Of a DNA stretch of 64,000 bases, positions 1 through 13,600 are shown in pieces. A program made the translations under genes and the position numbers. Below the pieces are notes generated by a model. That model ran no database searches, was not told the origin of the DNA, and saw nothing but the letters and a program-made list of their open reading frames with translations. The stretch lies in NCBI RefSeq assembly GCF_029227915.1, contig NC_079886.1, forward strand, positions 14,255,001 through 14,319,000, read 5' to 3'. The DNA is from Hydractinia symbiolongicarpus. Lineage: Eukaryota > Cnidaria > Hydrozoa > Anthoathecata > Hydractiniidae. The first letter of the stretch is position 1; every line of letters starts with the position of its first letter.

Positions 1-349
1 CTGTAATATTGCGATTTGCAGTCTAATTAAGGCCTCACACGTAAATCACGTGGTTTCACCTTTCTGCGCAGGTTACCATTGGACTTGTCGTTATAGTCTC
101 AATGCGCTACCACGTCCCAAGTCGTTTTCATTAGCGCCGTTGCCTTACAACACTCTTAACTATGTGTATGGCCTTTTGCAGTCAAATAAAAGCCTCACAC
201 GTAAATCACGTCGTTCCATCTGCCTGTGCAGGTTACCATTGGACTAGACGTTTCAGGCTCAATGCACTACAACGTCCCTAGTCGTTTTCATTAGCGCCAT
301 TGCATTAGAACACTCTTAACTACATGCACAGTCCTATAAAGACTGTAAT

Positions 350-2165
350 ATGGCCTTTTGCAGTCTAATAAAAGCCTCACACGTAAATCACGTGGTTCCA
401 TCTGCCTGCGCAGTTTACCATTGGACTATTCCTTCCAGTCTCAATGCGCTACAACGTCCCAAGTCGTTTTCATTAGCGCCGTTGCTTTACAACACTATTA
501 ACTACGTGCACAGTCCTATAAAGGCTGTAATATGGCCTTTTGCAATCTAATAAAAGCCTTGCACGTAAATTACGCAGTTTCAACTCTCTGCGCAGGTTAC
601 CATTCGACTAGCCCTTCCAGTCTCAATGCGCTACAACGTCCCAAGTCGTTTTCATTAGCGCCATTGCATTAGAACACTCTTTACTACGTTCACCGTCCTA
701 TAAAGGCTGTAATATTGCCTTTTGCAGTCTCATAAAGGCCTCACACGTAAATCACGTGGTTTCACCTGTCTGCCCAGGTTACCATTGCACTGTTCCTTCC
801 AGTCTCATGCGTTACCACGTCCCAAGTCGTTTTCATTAGCGCCGTTGCCTTACAACACTCTTAACTACGTTCACAGTCCTATCAAGACTGTAATATGGCC
901 TTTTGCAGTCTAAAAAAGGCCTTGCACGTAAATCACGTAGTTTCACCTGTCTGCACAGGTTACTATCTGAATAGTCCTTCCAATTTGAATGCACTACAAC
1001 GTGGCAAGTTATTTTCTTCAGCGCTGTGGCCTTAGAACTGTCTTAACCATGTGCACAGTCCTATAAAGGCTGTAATACGGCTTTTGCAGTCTAATAAAGG
1101 CTTCACACGTAAACCACGCGGTTTCAGCTGACTGCGCCGGTTACCATTGGACTTGTCGTTCCAGTCTCAATGCGCTACCACGTCCCAAGTCGTATTCATT
1201 GGCGAAGTTGCCTTAGAACACTCTTAACTACGTGCACAGTCCTATAAAGGCTGTAATATGGCCTTTTGCAGTCTAATAAAAGCCTCACACGTAAATCACG
1301 TGGTTCCATCTGCCTGTGCAGGCTACCATTGGACTATTCCTTACAGTCTGATCGTGCTACAACGTCCCAAGTCGTTTTCATTAGCGCCGTTGCTTTACAA
1401 CACTATTAACTACGTGCACAGTCCTATAAAGGCTGTAATATGGCCTTTTGCAATCTAATAAAAGCCTTGCACGTAAATCACGCAGTTTCAACTCTCTGCG
1501 CAGGTTACCATTCGACTAGCCCTTCCAGTCTCAATGCGCTACAACGTCCCAAGTCGTTTTCATTAGCGCCATTGCATTAGAACACTCTTTACTACGTTCA
1601 CCGTCCTATAAAGGCTGTAATATTGCCTTTTGCAGTCTCATAAAGGCCTCACACGTAAATCACGTGGTTTCACCTGTCTGCCCAGGTTACCATTGCACTG
1701 TTCCTTCCAGTCTCATGCGTTACCACGTCCCAAGTCGTTTTCATTAGCGCCGTTGCCTTACAACACTCTTAACTACGTTCACAGTCCTATCAAGACTGTA
1801 ATATGGCCTTTTGCAGTCTAAAAAAGGCCTTGCACGTAAATCACGTAGTTTCACCTGTCTGCACAGGTTACTATCTGAATAGTCCTTCCAATTTGAATGC
1901 ACTACAACGTCGCAAGTTATTTTCTTCAGCGCTGTGGCCTTAGAACTGTCTTAACCATGTGCACAGTCCTATAAAGGCTGTAATACGGCTTTTGCAGTCT
2001 AATAAAGGCTTCACACGTAAACCACGCGGTTTCAGCTGACTGCGCCGGTTACCATTGGACTTGTCGTTCCAGTCTCAATGCGCTACCACGTCCCAAGTCG
2101 TATTCATTGGCGAAGTTGCCTTAGAACACTCTTAACTACGTGCACAGTCCTATAAAGGCTGTAAT
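350..2165 (+). repeat. Two copies of a 908-bp pentameric HOR
   Basis: Copies run 350-1,257 and 1,258-2,165. The same five ordered monomers recur: one with CTACAACGTCCCAAG and a TTTACAACACTATTAAC end; one with TTGCACG and CAACTCTCTGCGC; one with CTCATAAAGGCC and CTCATGCGTTACC; one with CTAAAAAAGGCC and a CTGTGGCC end; and one with GGCTTCACACG and CAGCTGACTGCGCC. Shared rarities include CGTTCACCG and ATTTTCTTCAGCGC. Only a few scattered differences exist. Confidence 0.88.
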
Positions 2166-3618
2166 ATGGCCTTTTGCAGTCTAATAAAAGCCTCACACGT
2201 AAATCACGTGGTTCCATCTGCCTGTGCAGGCTACCATTGGACTATTCCTTACAGTCTGATCGTGCTACAACGTCCCAAGTCGTTTTCATTAGCGCCGTTG
2301 CTTTACAACACTATTAACTACGTGCACAGTCCTATAAAGGCTGTAATATTGCCTTTTGCAGTCTCATAAAAGCCTCACACGTAAATCACGTGGTTTCACC
2401 TGTTTGCCCAGGTTACCATTGCACTGTTCTTTCCAGTCTCATGTGTTACCACGTCCCAAGTCGTTTTCATTAGCGCCGTTGCCTTACAACACTCTTAACT
2501 ACGTTCACAGTCCTATCAAGACTGTAATATGGCCTTTTGCAGTCTAAAAAAGGCCTTGCACGTAAATCACGTAGTTTCACCTGTCTGCACAGGTTACTAT
2601 CAGAATAGTCCTTCCAATTTGAATGCACTACAACGTCGCAAGTTGTTTTCTTTAGCGCTGTGGCCTTAGAACTGTCTTAACCATGTGCACAGTCCTATAA
2701 AGGCTGTAATACGACTTTTGCAGTCTAATAAAGGCTTCACATGTAAACCACGCGGTTTCAGCTGACTGCGCCGGTTACCATTGGACTTGTCGTTCCAGTC
2801 TCAATGCGCTACCACGTCCCAAGTCGTATTCATTGGCGAAGTTGCCTTAGAACACTCTTAACTACGTGCACAGTCCTATAAAGGCTGTAATATGGCCTTT
2901 TGCAGTCTAATAAAAGCCTCACACGTAAATCACGTGGTTCCATCTACCTGTGCAGGCTACCATTGGACTATTCCTTACAGTCTGATCGTGCTACAACGTC
3001 CCAAGTCGTTTTCATTAGCCCCGTTGCTTTACAACACTATTAACTACGTGCACAGTCCTATAAAGTCTGTAATATTGCGATTTGCAGTCTAATTAAGGCC
3101 TCACACGTAAATCACGTGGTTTCACCTGTCTGCGCAGGTTACCATTGGACTAGACGTTTCAGGCTTAATGCACTACAACGTCCCTAGTCGTTTTCATTAG
3201 CGCCGTTGCCTTACAACACTCTTAACTACGTTCACAGTCCTATCAAGACTGTAATATGGCCTTTTGCAGTCTAAAAAAGGCCTTGCACGTAAATCACGTA
3301 GTTTCACCTGTCTGCACAGGTTACTATCTGAATAGTCCTTCCAATTTGAATGCACTACAACGTCGCAAGTTGTTTTCCTTAGCGCTGTGGCCTTAGAACT
3401 GTCTTAACCATGTGCACAGTCCTATAAAGGCTGTAATACGACTTTTGCAGTCTAATAAAGGCTTCACACGTAAACCACGCGGTTTCAGCTGACTGCGCCG
3501 GTTACCATTGGACTTGTCGTTCCAGTCTCAATGCGCTACCACGTCCCAAGTCGTATTCATTAGCGCCGTTGCCTTAGAACACTCTTAACTACGTGCACTG
3601 TCCTATGAAGGCTGTAAT
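2166..3618 (+). repeat. Two tetrameric derivatives of the left-edge HOR (726 and 727 bp)
   Basis: The units start at 2,166 and 2,892. The first has the order of the 908-bp pentamer but lacks the TTGCACG/CAACTCTC monomer. In the second, the CTCATAAA monomer is replaced from about 3,072 by one starting GCGATTTGCAGTCTAATT. Both then share the CTAAAAAAGGCC and GGCTTCACACG monomers. This is consistent with unequal exchange within the HOR. Confidence 0.75.
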
Positions 3619-3800
3619 ATGGCCTTTTGCAGTCTAATAAAAGCCTTGCACGTAAATCACGCGGTTTCACCTGCCTGCGCAGGTTACCATTGCACTATTC
3701 CTTCCAGTCTCAATGCGCTACAACGTCCCAAGTCGTTTTCAATAGCGCCGCTGCCTTACAACATGCTTAACTACGTGCACAGTCCTATAAAGGCTGTAAT

Positions 3801-3982
3801 ATGGCCTTTTGCGGTCTAATAAAAGCCTTGCACGTCAATCACGCGGATTCACCTGTCTGCCCAGGTTACCATTGCACTAGTCCTTCCAGTCTGAATGCGC
3901 TACAACGTCCCAAGTCGTTTTCATTAGCGCCATTGCATTAGAACATGCTTAACTACGTGCACAGTCCTATAAAGGCTGTAAT
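3801..3982 (+). repeat. Reference 182-bp monomer (first of a near-identical adjacent pair)
   Basis: This unit runs from the ATGGCC point at 3,801 to the next at 3,983, exactly 182 bp, and the following unit ends at 4,164. The pair shares the rare combination of GCGGTCTAAT, TTGCACG, CACGCGGATTCACC and CTGCCCAGG, so one is a direct duplicate of the other. The few differences include GTCAATC versus GTAAATC. This pair gives the cleanest measurement of the basic repeat length. Confidence 0.85.
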
Positions 3983-4499
3983 ATGGCCTTTTGCGGTCTA
4001 ATAAAAGCCTTGCACGTAAATCACGCGGATTCACCTGTCTGCCCAGGTTACCATTGCACTAGTCCTTCCAGTCTGAATGCGCTACAACGTCCCAAGTCGT
4101 TTTCATTAGCGCCATTGCATTAGAACACTCTTAACTACGTGCACAGTCCTATAAGGGCTGTAATATGGCCTTTTGCAGTCTAATAAAAGCCTCACACGTA
4201 AATCACGTGGTTCCATCTGTCTGCGCAGGTTACAATTGGACTTGTTGTTCCAGTCTCAATGCGCTACCACGTCCCAAGTCATTTTCATTAGCGCCGTTGC
4301 CTTACAACACTCTTAACTATGTGTATGGCCTTTTGCAGTCTAATAAAAACCTCACACGTAAATCACGCGGTTTCAGCTGACTCCGCCGGTTACCATTGGA
4401 CTAGTCCTTCCAGTCTGAATGCACTACAACGTCGCAAGTTGTTTTCTTTAGCGCTGTGGCTTTAGAACTGCCTTAACCCTGTGCACAGTCCTATAAAGG

Positions 4500-6480
4500 C
4501 TGTAATACGGCTTTTGCAGTCTAATAAAGGCCTGACACGTAAATCACGTGCTTCCATTTGCCTGTGCAGTTTACCATTGGACTATTCCTTCCAGTCTCAA
4601 TGCGCTACAACGTCCCAAGTCGTTTTCATTAGCGCCATTGCATTAGAACACTCTTAACTACGTGCACAGTCCTATAAAGGCTGTAATATGGCCTTTTGCA
4701 GTCTAATAAAAGCCTCACACGTAAATCACGTGGTTCCATCTGCCTGTGCAGGCTACCATTGGACTAGACGTTTCAGTCTCATGGTGCTACAACGTCCCAA
4801 GTTGTTTTCATTAGCGCTGCGGCCTTAGAACTGTCTTAACTACGTGCACAGTCTTATAAAGGCTGTAATATTGCCTTTTGCAGTCTAATAAAGGCCTGAC
4901 ACGTAAATCACGTGCTTCCATTTGCCTATGCAGGTTACCATTGGACTATTCCTTCCAGTCTCAATGCGCTACAACGTCCCAAGTCGTTTTCATTGGCGAA
5001 GTTGCCTTAGAACACTCTTAATTACGTGCACAGTCCTATAAAGGCTGTAATATTGACTTTTGCAGTCTAATAAAGGCCTGACACGTAAATCACGTGTTTC
5101 CATTTCCCTGTGCAGGTTACCATTGGACTATTCCTTCCAGTCTCAATGCGCTACAACGTCCCAAGTCGTTTTCATTAGCGCCGTTGCCTTAGAACACTCT
5201 TAACTACGTGCACAGTCCTATAAAAGCTGTAATATTGCCTTTTGCAGTCTAATAAAGGCCTGACACGTAAATCACGTGCTTCCATTTGCCTGTGCAGGTT
5301 ACCATTGGACTATTCCTTCCAGTCTCAATGCGCTACAACATCTCAAGGCGTTTTCATTAGCGCCGTTGCCTTAGAACACTTTTAACTACGTGCACAGTCC
5401 TATAAAGGCTGTAATATGCCCTTTTGCAGTCTAATAAAAGCCTCACACGTAAATCACGCGGTTTCACTTGTCTGCCCAGGTTACCATTGGACTAAGCCTT
5501 CCAGTCTGAATGCGTTTCAACGTCCCAAGTCGTTTTCATTAGCGCCATTGCATTAGAACACTCTTAACTACGTGCACAGTCCTATAAAGGCTGTAATATG
5601 GCCTTTTGCAGTCTAATAAAGGCTTCACACGTAAATCACGTGGTTCCATCTGCCGGCGCAGGTTGCCATTGGACTAGACGTTCCTGTCTCAATGCACTAC
5701 AACGTCCCAAGTCGTTTTCATTGGTGAAGTTGCCTTAGAACACTCTTAACTACGTGCACAGTCCTATAAAGGCTGTAATATTGCCTTTTGCAGTCTAATA
5801 AAGGCCTGACACGTAAATTACGTGCTTCCATTTGCCTGTGCAGGTTACCATTGGACTATTCCGTCCAGTCTCCATGCGCTACAACGTCCCAAGTCGTTTT
5901 CATTAGCGCCATTGCATTAGAACACTCTTAACTACGTGCACAGTCCTATAAAGGCTGTAATATGGCCTTTTGCAGTCTAATAAAAGCCTCACACGTAAAT
6001 CACGTGGTTCCATCTGCCTGTGCAGGCTACCATTGGACTATTCCTTACAGTCTCATCGTGCTACAACGTCCCAAGTTGTTTTCATTAGGGCTGTGGCCTT
6101 AGAACTGTCTTAACTATGTGCACAGTCCTATAAAGGCTGTAATATGGCCTTTTGCAGTCTAATAAAGGCCTCGCACGTAAATCACGTGGTTTCACCTGTC
6201 TGCGCAGGTTACCATTGGACTAGTCCTTCCAGTCTGAATGCGCTACAACGTCCCAAGTTGTTTTTCTTAGCGCTGTGGCCTTAGAACTGTCTTAACTACG
6301 TGCACAGTCCTATAAAGTCTGTAATATTGCGATTTGCAGTCTAATAAAGGCCTCACACGTAAATCACGTGGTTTCACCTGTCTGCGCAGGTTACCATTGG
6401 ACTTGTCGTTCCAGTCTCAATGCGCTACCACGTCCCAAGTCGTTTACATTAGCGCCGTTGCCTTACAACACTCTTAACTA
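4500..6480 (+). repeat. Block rich in GACACG/GTGCTTCC-class monomers
   Basis: Monomers with GGCCTGACACG, then CACGTGCTTCCATTTGCC recur at about 4,530, 4,890, 5,070, 5,260 and 5,800; the middle three are adjacent and about 182 bp apart. Partners carry ATTGGCGAAGTTGCC or ATTGGTGAAGTTGCC in place of the usual ATTAGCGCC. The class continues to 18.2 kb, is absent from 18.3 to 35.1 kb, and reappears after that. No regular HOR period was resolved here. Confidence 0.7.
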
Positions 6481-6689
6481 TGTGTATGGCCTTTTGCAGT
6501 CTAATAAAAGCCTCACACGTAAATCACGTGGTTCCATATGCCTGCGCAGGTTACCATTGGACTAGACGTTTCAGTCTCAATGCACTACAACGTCCCAAGT
6601 CGTTTTCATTGGCGAAGTTGCCTCAGAACACTCTTAACTACGTGTACAGTCCTATAAAGGCTGTAATATGGCCTTTTGCAGTCTAATAA

Positions 6690-9600
6690 AGGCTTCACAC
6701 GTAAATCACGTGGTTCCATCTGCCGGCGCAGGTTACCATTAGACTAGACGTTCCAGTCTCAATGCACTACAACGTCCCAAGTCGTTTTCATTGGTGAAGT
6801 TGCCTTAGAACACTCTTAACTACGTGCACAGTCCTATAAAGGCTGTAATATTGCCTTTTGCAGTCTAATAAAGGCCTGACACGTAAATTACGTGCTTCCA
6901 TTTGCCTGTGCAGGTTACCATTGGACTATTCCTTCCAGTCTCAATGCGCTACAACGTCCCAAGTCGTTTTCATTAGCGCCATTGCATTAGAACACTCTTA
7001 ACTACGTGCACAGTCCTATAAAGGCTGTAATATGGCCTTTTGCAGTCTAATAAAAGCCTCACACGTAAATCACGTGGTTCCATCTGCCTGTGCAGGCTAC
7101 CATTGGACTATTCCTTACATTCTCATCGTGCTACAACGTCCCAAGTTGTTTTCATTAGCGCTGTGGCCTTAGAACTGTCTTAACTATGTGCACAGTCCTA
7201 TAAAGGCTGTAATATGGCCTTTTGCAGTCTAATAAAGGCCTCGCACGTAAATCACGTGGTTTCACCTGTCTGCGCAGGTTACCATTGGACTAGTCCTTCC
7301 AGTCTGAATGCGCTACAACGTCCCAAGTTGCTTTCATTAGCGCTGTGGCCTTAGAACTGTCTTAACTATGTGCACAGTCCTATAAAGGCTGTAATATGGC
7401 TTTTGCAGTCTAATAAAGGCTTCACACGTAAATCACGCGGTTTCAGCTGACTGCGCCGGTTACCATTGGACTTGTCGTTCCAGTCTCAATGCGCTACCAC
7501 GTCCCAAGTCGTATTCATTAGCGCCGTTGCCTTAGAACACTCTTAACTACGTGCACAGTCCTATAAAGGCTGTAATATGGCCTTTTGCAGTCTAATAAAG
7601 GCTTCACACGTAAATCACGTGGTTCCATCTGCCGGCGCAGCTTACCATTGCACTATTCCTTCCAGTCTCAATGCGCTACAACGTCCCAAGTCGTTTTCAT
7701 TAGCGCCGCTGCCTTACAACATTCTTAACTACGTGCACAGTCCTATAAAGGCTGTAATATGGCCTTTTGCAGTCTAATAAAAGCCTCGCACGTAAATCAC
7801 GCGGTTTCACCTGTCTGCCCAGGTTACCATTGGACTAGTCATTCCAGTCTGAATGCGCTACAACGTGCCAAGTCGTTTTCATTAGCGCCATTGCATTAGA
7901 ACACTCTTAACTGCGTGCACAGTCCTATAAAGGCTGTAATATGGCCTTTTGCAGTCTAATAAAAGCCTCACACGTAAATCACGTGGTTCCATCTGCCTGT
8001 GCAGGCTACCATATGACTATTCCTTACAGTTTCATCGTGCTACAACGTCCCAAGTCGTTTTCAATAGCGCCGTTGCTTTACAACACTATTAGCTACGTGC
8101 ACAGTCCTATAAAGTCTGTAATATTGCGATTTGCAGTCTAATTAAGGCCTAACCCGTAAATCACGTGGTTCCATCTGCGTGCGCAGGTTACCATTGGACT
8201 AGACGTTCCAGTCTCAATGCACTACAACGTCCCAAGTCGTTTTCATTGGTGAAGTTGCCTTAGAACACTCTTAACTACGTGCACAGTCCTATAAAGGCTG
8301 TAATATTGCCTTTTGCAGTCTAATAAAGGCCTGACACGTAAATCACGTGCTTCCATTTGCCTGTGCAGGTTACCATTGAACTATTCCTTCCAGTCTCAAT
8401 GCGCTACAACGTTCCAAGTCGTTTTCATTAGCGCCATTGCATTAGAACACTCTTAACTACGTGCACAGTCCTATAAAGGCTGTAATATGGCCTTTTGCGG
8501 TCTAATAAAAGCCTCACACGTAAATCACGTGGTTCAATCTGCCTGTGCAGGCTACCATTGGACTATTCCTTACAGTCTGATCGTGCTACAACGTCCCAAG
8601 TTGTTTTCATTATCGCTGTGGCCTTAGAACTGTCTTAACTATGTGCACAGTCCTATAAAGGCTGTAATATGGCCTTTTGCAGTCTAATAAAGGCCTCGCA
8701 CGTAAATCACGTAGTTTCACCTGTCTGCGCAGGTTATCATTGGACTAGTCCTTCCAGTCTGAATGCGCTACAACGTCGCAAGTTGTTTTCATTAGCGCTG
8801 TGGCCTTAGAACTGTCTTAACTATGTGCACAGTCCTATAAAGGCAGTAATATGGCCTTTTGCAGTCTAATAAAGGCTTCACACGTAAATCACGTGGTTCC
8901 ATCTGCCGGCGCAAGTTACCATTGGACTAGACGTTCCAGTCTCAATGCACTACAACGTCCCAAGTCGTTTTCATTGGTGAAGTTGCCTTAGAACACTCTT
9001 AACTACGTGCACAGTCCTATAAAGGCTGTAATATTGCCTTTAGCAGTCTAATAAAGGCCTGACACGTAAATTACGTGCTTCCATTTGCCTGTGCAGGTTA
9101 CCATTGGACTATTCCTTCCAGTCTCAATGCGCTACAACGTCCCAAGTCGTTTTCATTAGCGCCATTGCATTAGAACTGTCTTAACTATGTGCACAGTCCT
9201 ATAAAGGCTGTAATATGGCCTTTTGCAGTCTAATAAAGGCCTCGCACGTAAATCACGTGGTTACACCTGTCTGCGCAGGTTACCATTGGACTAGTCCTTC
9301 CAGTCTGAATGCGCTACAACGTCCCAAGTTGTTTTCATTAGCGCTGTGGCCTTAGAACTGTCTTAACTATGTGCACAGTCCTATAAAGGCTGTAATATGG
9401 CTTTTGCAGTCTAATAAAGGCTTCACACGTAAATCACGCGGTTTCAGCTGACTGCGCCGGTTACCATTGGACTTGTCGTTCCAGTCTCAATGCGCTACCA
9501 CGTCCCAAGTCGTATTCATTAGCGCCGTTGCCTTAGAACACTCTTAACTACGTGCACAGTCCTATAAAGGCTGTAATATGACCTTTTCCAGTCTAATAAA

Positions 9601-10240
9601 GGATTCACACGTAAATCACGTGGTTCCATCTGCCGGCGCAGGTTACCATTGCACTATTCCTTCCAGTCTCAATGCGCTACAACGTCCCAAGTCGTTTTCA
9701 TTAGCGCCGTTGCCTTACAACATTCTTACCTACGTGCACAGTCCTATAAAGGCTGTAATATGGCCGTTTGCAGTCTAATAAAAGCCTCGCACGTAAATCA
9801 CGCGGTTTCACCTGTCTGCCCAGGTTACCATTGGACTAGTCATTCCAGTCTGAATGCGCTACAACGTGCCTAGTCGTTTTCATTAGCGCCATTGCATTAG
9901 AACACTCTTAACTACGTGCACAGTCCTATAAAGGCTGTAATATGGCCTTTTGCAGTCTAATAAAAGCCTCACACGTAAATCACGTGGTTCCATCTGCCTG
10001 TGCAGGCTACCATATGACTATTCCTTACAGTTTCATCGTGCTACAACGTCCCAAGTCGTTTTCATTAGCGCCGTTGCTTTACAACACTATTAGCTACGTG
10101 CACAGTCCTATAAAGTCTGTAATATTGCGATTTGCAGTCTAATTAAGGCCTCACCCGTAAATCACGTGGTTCCATTTGCGTGCGCAGGTTACCATTGGAC
10201 TAGACGTTTCAGTCTCAATGCACTAAAACGTCCTAAGTCG
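6690..10240 (+). repeat. 11-12-monomer tandem duplication (offset 2,001 / 2,182 bp)
   Basis: Units from about 6,690 recur from about 8,872 (offset 2,182) with the TGCCGGCGC and GGTGAAGTTGCC monomer. Further right, the matching points 7,577/9,578 and 7,941/9,942 are 2,001 bp apart. The shift of about 181 bp means one monomer was lost in the second copy. Diagnostic pairs include CATATGACTATTCC (near 8,010 and 10,011) and GCGTGCGCAGG (near 8,176 and 10,177). Confidence 0.75.
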
Positions 10241-10604
10241 TTTTCATTGGCGAAGTTGCCTTAGAACACTCTTAACTACGTGCACAGTCCTATAAAGGCT
10301 GTAATATGGCCTTTTGCAGTCTAATAAAGGCTTCACACGTAAATCACGTGGTTCCATCTCCCGGCGCAGGTTACCATTGGACTAGACGTTCCAGTCTCAA
10401 TGCACTACAACGTCCCAAGTCGTTTTCATTGGTGAAGTTGCCTTAGAACACTCTTAACTACGTGCACAGTCCTATAAAGGCTGTAATATTGCCTTTTGCA
10501 GTCTAATAAAGGCCTGACACGTAAATCACGTGCTTCCATTTGCCTGTACAGGTTACCATTCAACTATTCCTTCCAGTCTCAATGCGCTACAACGTTCCAA
10601 GTCG

Positions 10605-13600
10605 TTTTCATTAGCGCCATTGCATTAGAACACTCTTAACTACGTGCACAGTCCTATAAAGGCTGTAATATGGCCTTTTGCGGTCTAATAAAAGCCTCAC
10701 ACGTAAATCACGTGGTTCAATCTGCCTGTGCAGGCTGCCATTGGACTATTCCTTACAGTCTCATCGTGCTACAACGTCCCAAGTTGTTTTCATTATCGCT
10801 GTGGCCTTAGAACTGTCTTAACTATGTGCACAGTCCTATAAATGCTGTAATATGGCCTTTTGCAGTCTAATAAAGGCCTCGCACGTAAATCACGTGGTTT
10901 CACCCGTCTGCGCAGGTTATCATTGGACTAGTCCTTCCAGTCTGAATGCGCTACAACGTCGCAAGTTGTTTTCATTAGCGCTGTGGCCTTAGAACTGTCT
11001 TAACTATGTGCACAGTCCTATAAAGGCTGTAATATGGCTTTTGCAGTCTATTAAAGGCTTCACACGTAAATCACGCGGTTTCAGCTGGCTGCACCGGTTA
11101 CCATTGGACTTGTCGTCTCAGTCTCAATGCGCCACAACGTGCCAAGTCGTTTTCATTAGCGCCATTGCATTAGAACACTCTTAACTACGTGCACAGTCCT
11201 ATAAAGGCTGTAATATGGCCTTTTGCAGTCTAATAAAAGCCTCACACGTGAATCACGTGGTTCCATCTGCCTGTGCAGGCTACCATTGGACTATTCCTTA
11301 CAGTTTCATCGTGCTACAACGTCCCAAGTCGTTTTCATTAGCGCCGTTACTTTACAAAACTATTAACTACGAACACAGTCCTATAAAGTCTGTAATATTG
11401 CGATTTGCAGTCTAATTAAGGCCTCACCCGTCAATCACGTGCTTCCATTTGCCTGTTCAGGTTACCATTGAACTATTCCTTCCAGTCTCAATGCGCTACA
11501 ACGTCCCAAGTCGTTTTCATTAGCGCCATTGCATTAGAACACTCTTAACTACGTGCACAGTCCTATAAAGGCTGTAATATGGCCTTTTGCGGTCTAATAA
11601 AAGCCTCACACGTAAATCACGTGGTTCAATCTGCCTGTGCAGGCTACCATTGGACTATTCCTTACAGTCTCATCGTGCTACAACGTCCCAAGTTGTTTTC
11701 ATTATCGCTGTGGCCTTAGAACTGTCTTAACTATGTGCACAGTCCTATAAAGGCTGTAATATGGCCTTTTGCAGTCTAATAAAGGCCTCGCACGTAAATC
11801 ACGTGGTTTCACCTGTCTGCGCAGGTTATCATTGGACTAGTCCTTCCAGTCTGAATGCGCTACAACGTCGCAAGTTGTTTTCATTAGCGCTGTGGCCTTA
11901 GAACTGTCTTAACTATGTGCACAGTCCTATAAAGGCTGTAATATGGCTTTTGCAGTCTATTAAAGGCTTCACACGTAAATCACGCGGTTTCAGCTGGCTG
12001 CACCGGTTACCATTAGACTTGTCGTCTCAGTCTCAATGCGCCACAACGTGCCAAGTCGTTTTCATTAGCGCCATTGCATTAGAACATTCTTAACTACGTG
12101 CACAGTCCTATAAAGGCTGTAATATGGCCTTTTGCAGTCTAATAAAAGCCTCACACGTGAATCACGTGGTTCCATCTGCCTGTGCAGGCTACCATTGGAC
12201 TATTCCTTACAGTTTCATCGTGCTACAACGTCCCAAGTCGTTTTCATTAGCGCCGTTACTTTACAAAACTATTAACTACGTACACAGTCCTATAAAGTCT
12301 GTAATATTGCGATTTGCAGTCTAATTAAGGCCTCACCCGTAAATCACGTGCTTCCATTTGCCTGTGCAGGTTACCATTGAACTATTCCTTCCAGTCTCAA
12401 TGCGCTACAACGTCCCAAGTCGTTTTCATTAGCGCCATTGCATTAGAACACTCTTAACTACGTGCACAGTCCTATAAAGGCTGTAATATGGCCTTTTGCG
12501 GTCTAATAAAAGCCTCACACGTAAATCACGTGGTTCCATCTGCCTGCGCAGACTACCATTGGACTATTCCTTACAGTCTCATCGTGCTACAACGTCCCAA
12601 GTTGTTTTCATTATCGCTGTGGCCTTAGAACTGTCTTAACTATGTGCACAGTCCTATAAAGGATGTAATATGGCCTTTTGCAGTCTAATAAAGGCCTCGC
12701 ACGTAAATCACGTGGTTTCACCTGTCTGCGGAGGTTATCATTGGACTAGTCCTTCCAGTCATAATGCGCTACAACGTCGCAAGTTGTTTTCATTAGCGCT
12801 GTGGCCTTAGAACTGTCTTAACTATGTGCACAGTCCTATAAAGGCTGTAATATGGCTTTTGCAGTCTAATAAAGGCTTCACACGTAAATCACGCGGTTTC
12901 AGCTGACTGCGCCTGTTACCATTGGACTTGTCGTTCCAGTCTCAATGCGCTACCACGTCCCAAGTCGTATTAATTAGCGCCGTTGCCTTAGAACACTCTT
13001 AACTACGTGCACAGTCCTATAAAGGCTATAATATGGCCTTTTGCAGTCTAATAAAGGCTTCACACGTAAATCACGTGGTTCCATCTGCCGGCGCAGGTTA
13101 CCATTGGACTAGACGTTCCATTCTCAATGCACTACAACGTCCCAAGTCGTTTTCATTGGCGAAGTTGCCTTAGAACACTCTTAACTACGTGCACAGTCCT
13201 ATAAAGGCTGTAATATGGCCTTTTGCAGTCTAATAAAGGCTTCACACGTAAATCACGTGGTTCCATCTGCCGGCGCAGGTTACCATTGGACTAGACGTTC
13301 CAGTCTCAGTGCACTACAACGTCCCAAGTCGTTTTCATTGGTGAAGTTGCCTTAGAACACTCTTAACTACGTGCACAGTCCTATAAAGGCTGTAATATTG
13401 CCTTTTGCGGTCTAATAAAAGCCTCACACGTAAATCACGTGGTTCCATCTGCCTGCGCAGGCTACCATTGGACTATTCCTTACAGTCTCATCGTGCTACA
13501 ACGTCCCAAGTTGTTTTCATGCTGTGGCCTTAGAACTGTCTTAACTATGTGCACAGTCCTATAAAGGCTGTAATATGGCCTTTTGCAGTCTAATAAAGGC

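Noticed and set aside
2820-2960. Pol III A-box-like (TGGCGAAGTTG) and B-box-like (GGTTCCATC, in a few units GGTTCGATC) motifs suggesting a tRNA-derived repeat
   Set aside because: The A-box-like version is limited to the GGCGAAG class, the B-box match is partial, the spacing is about 100 bp, and no cloverleaf can be folded. Chance similarity is more likely.
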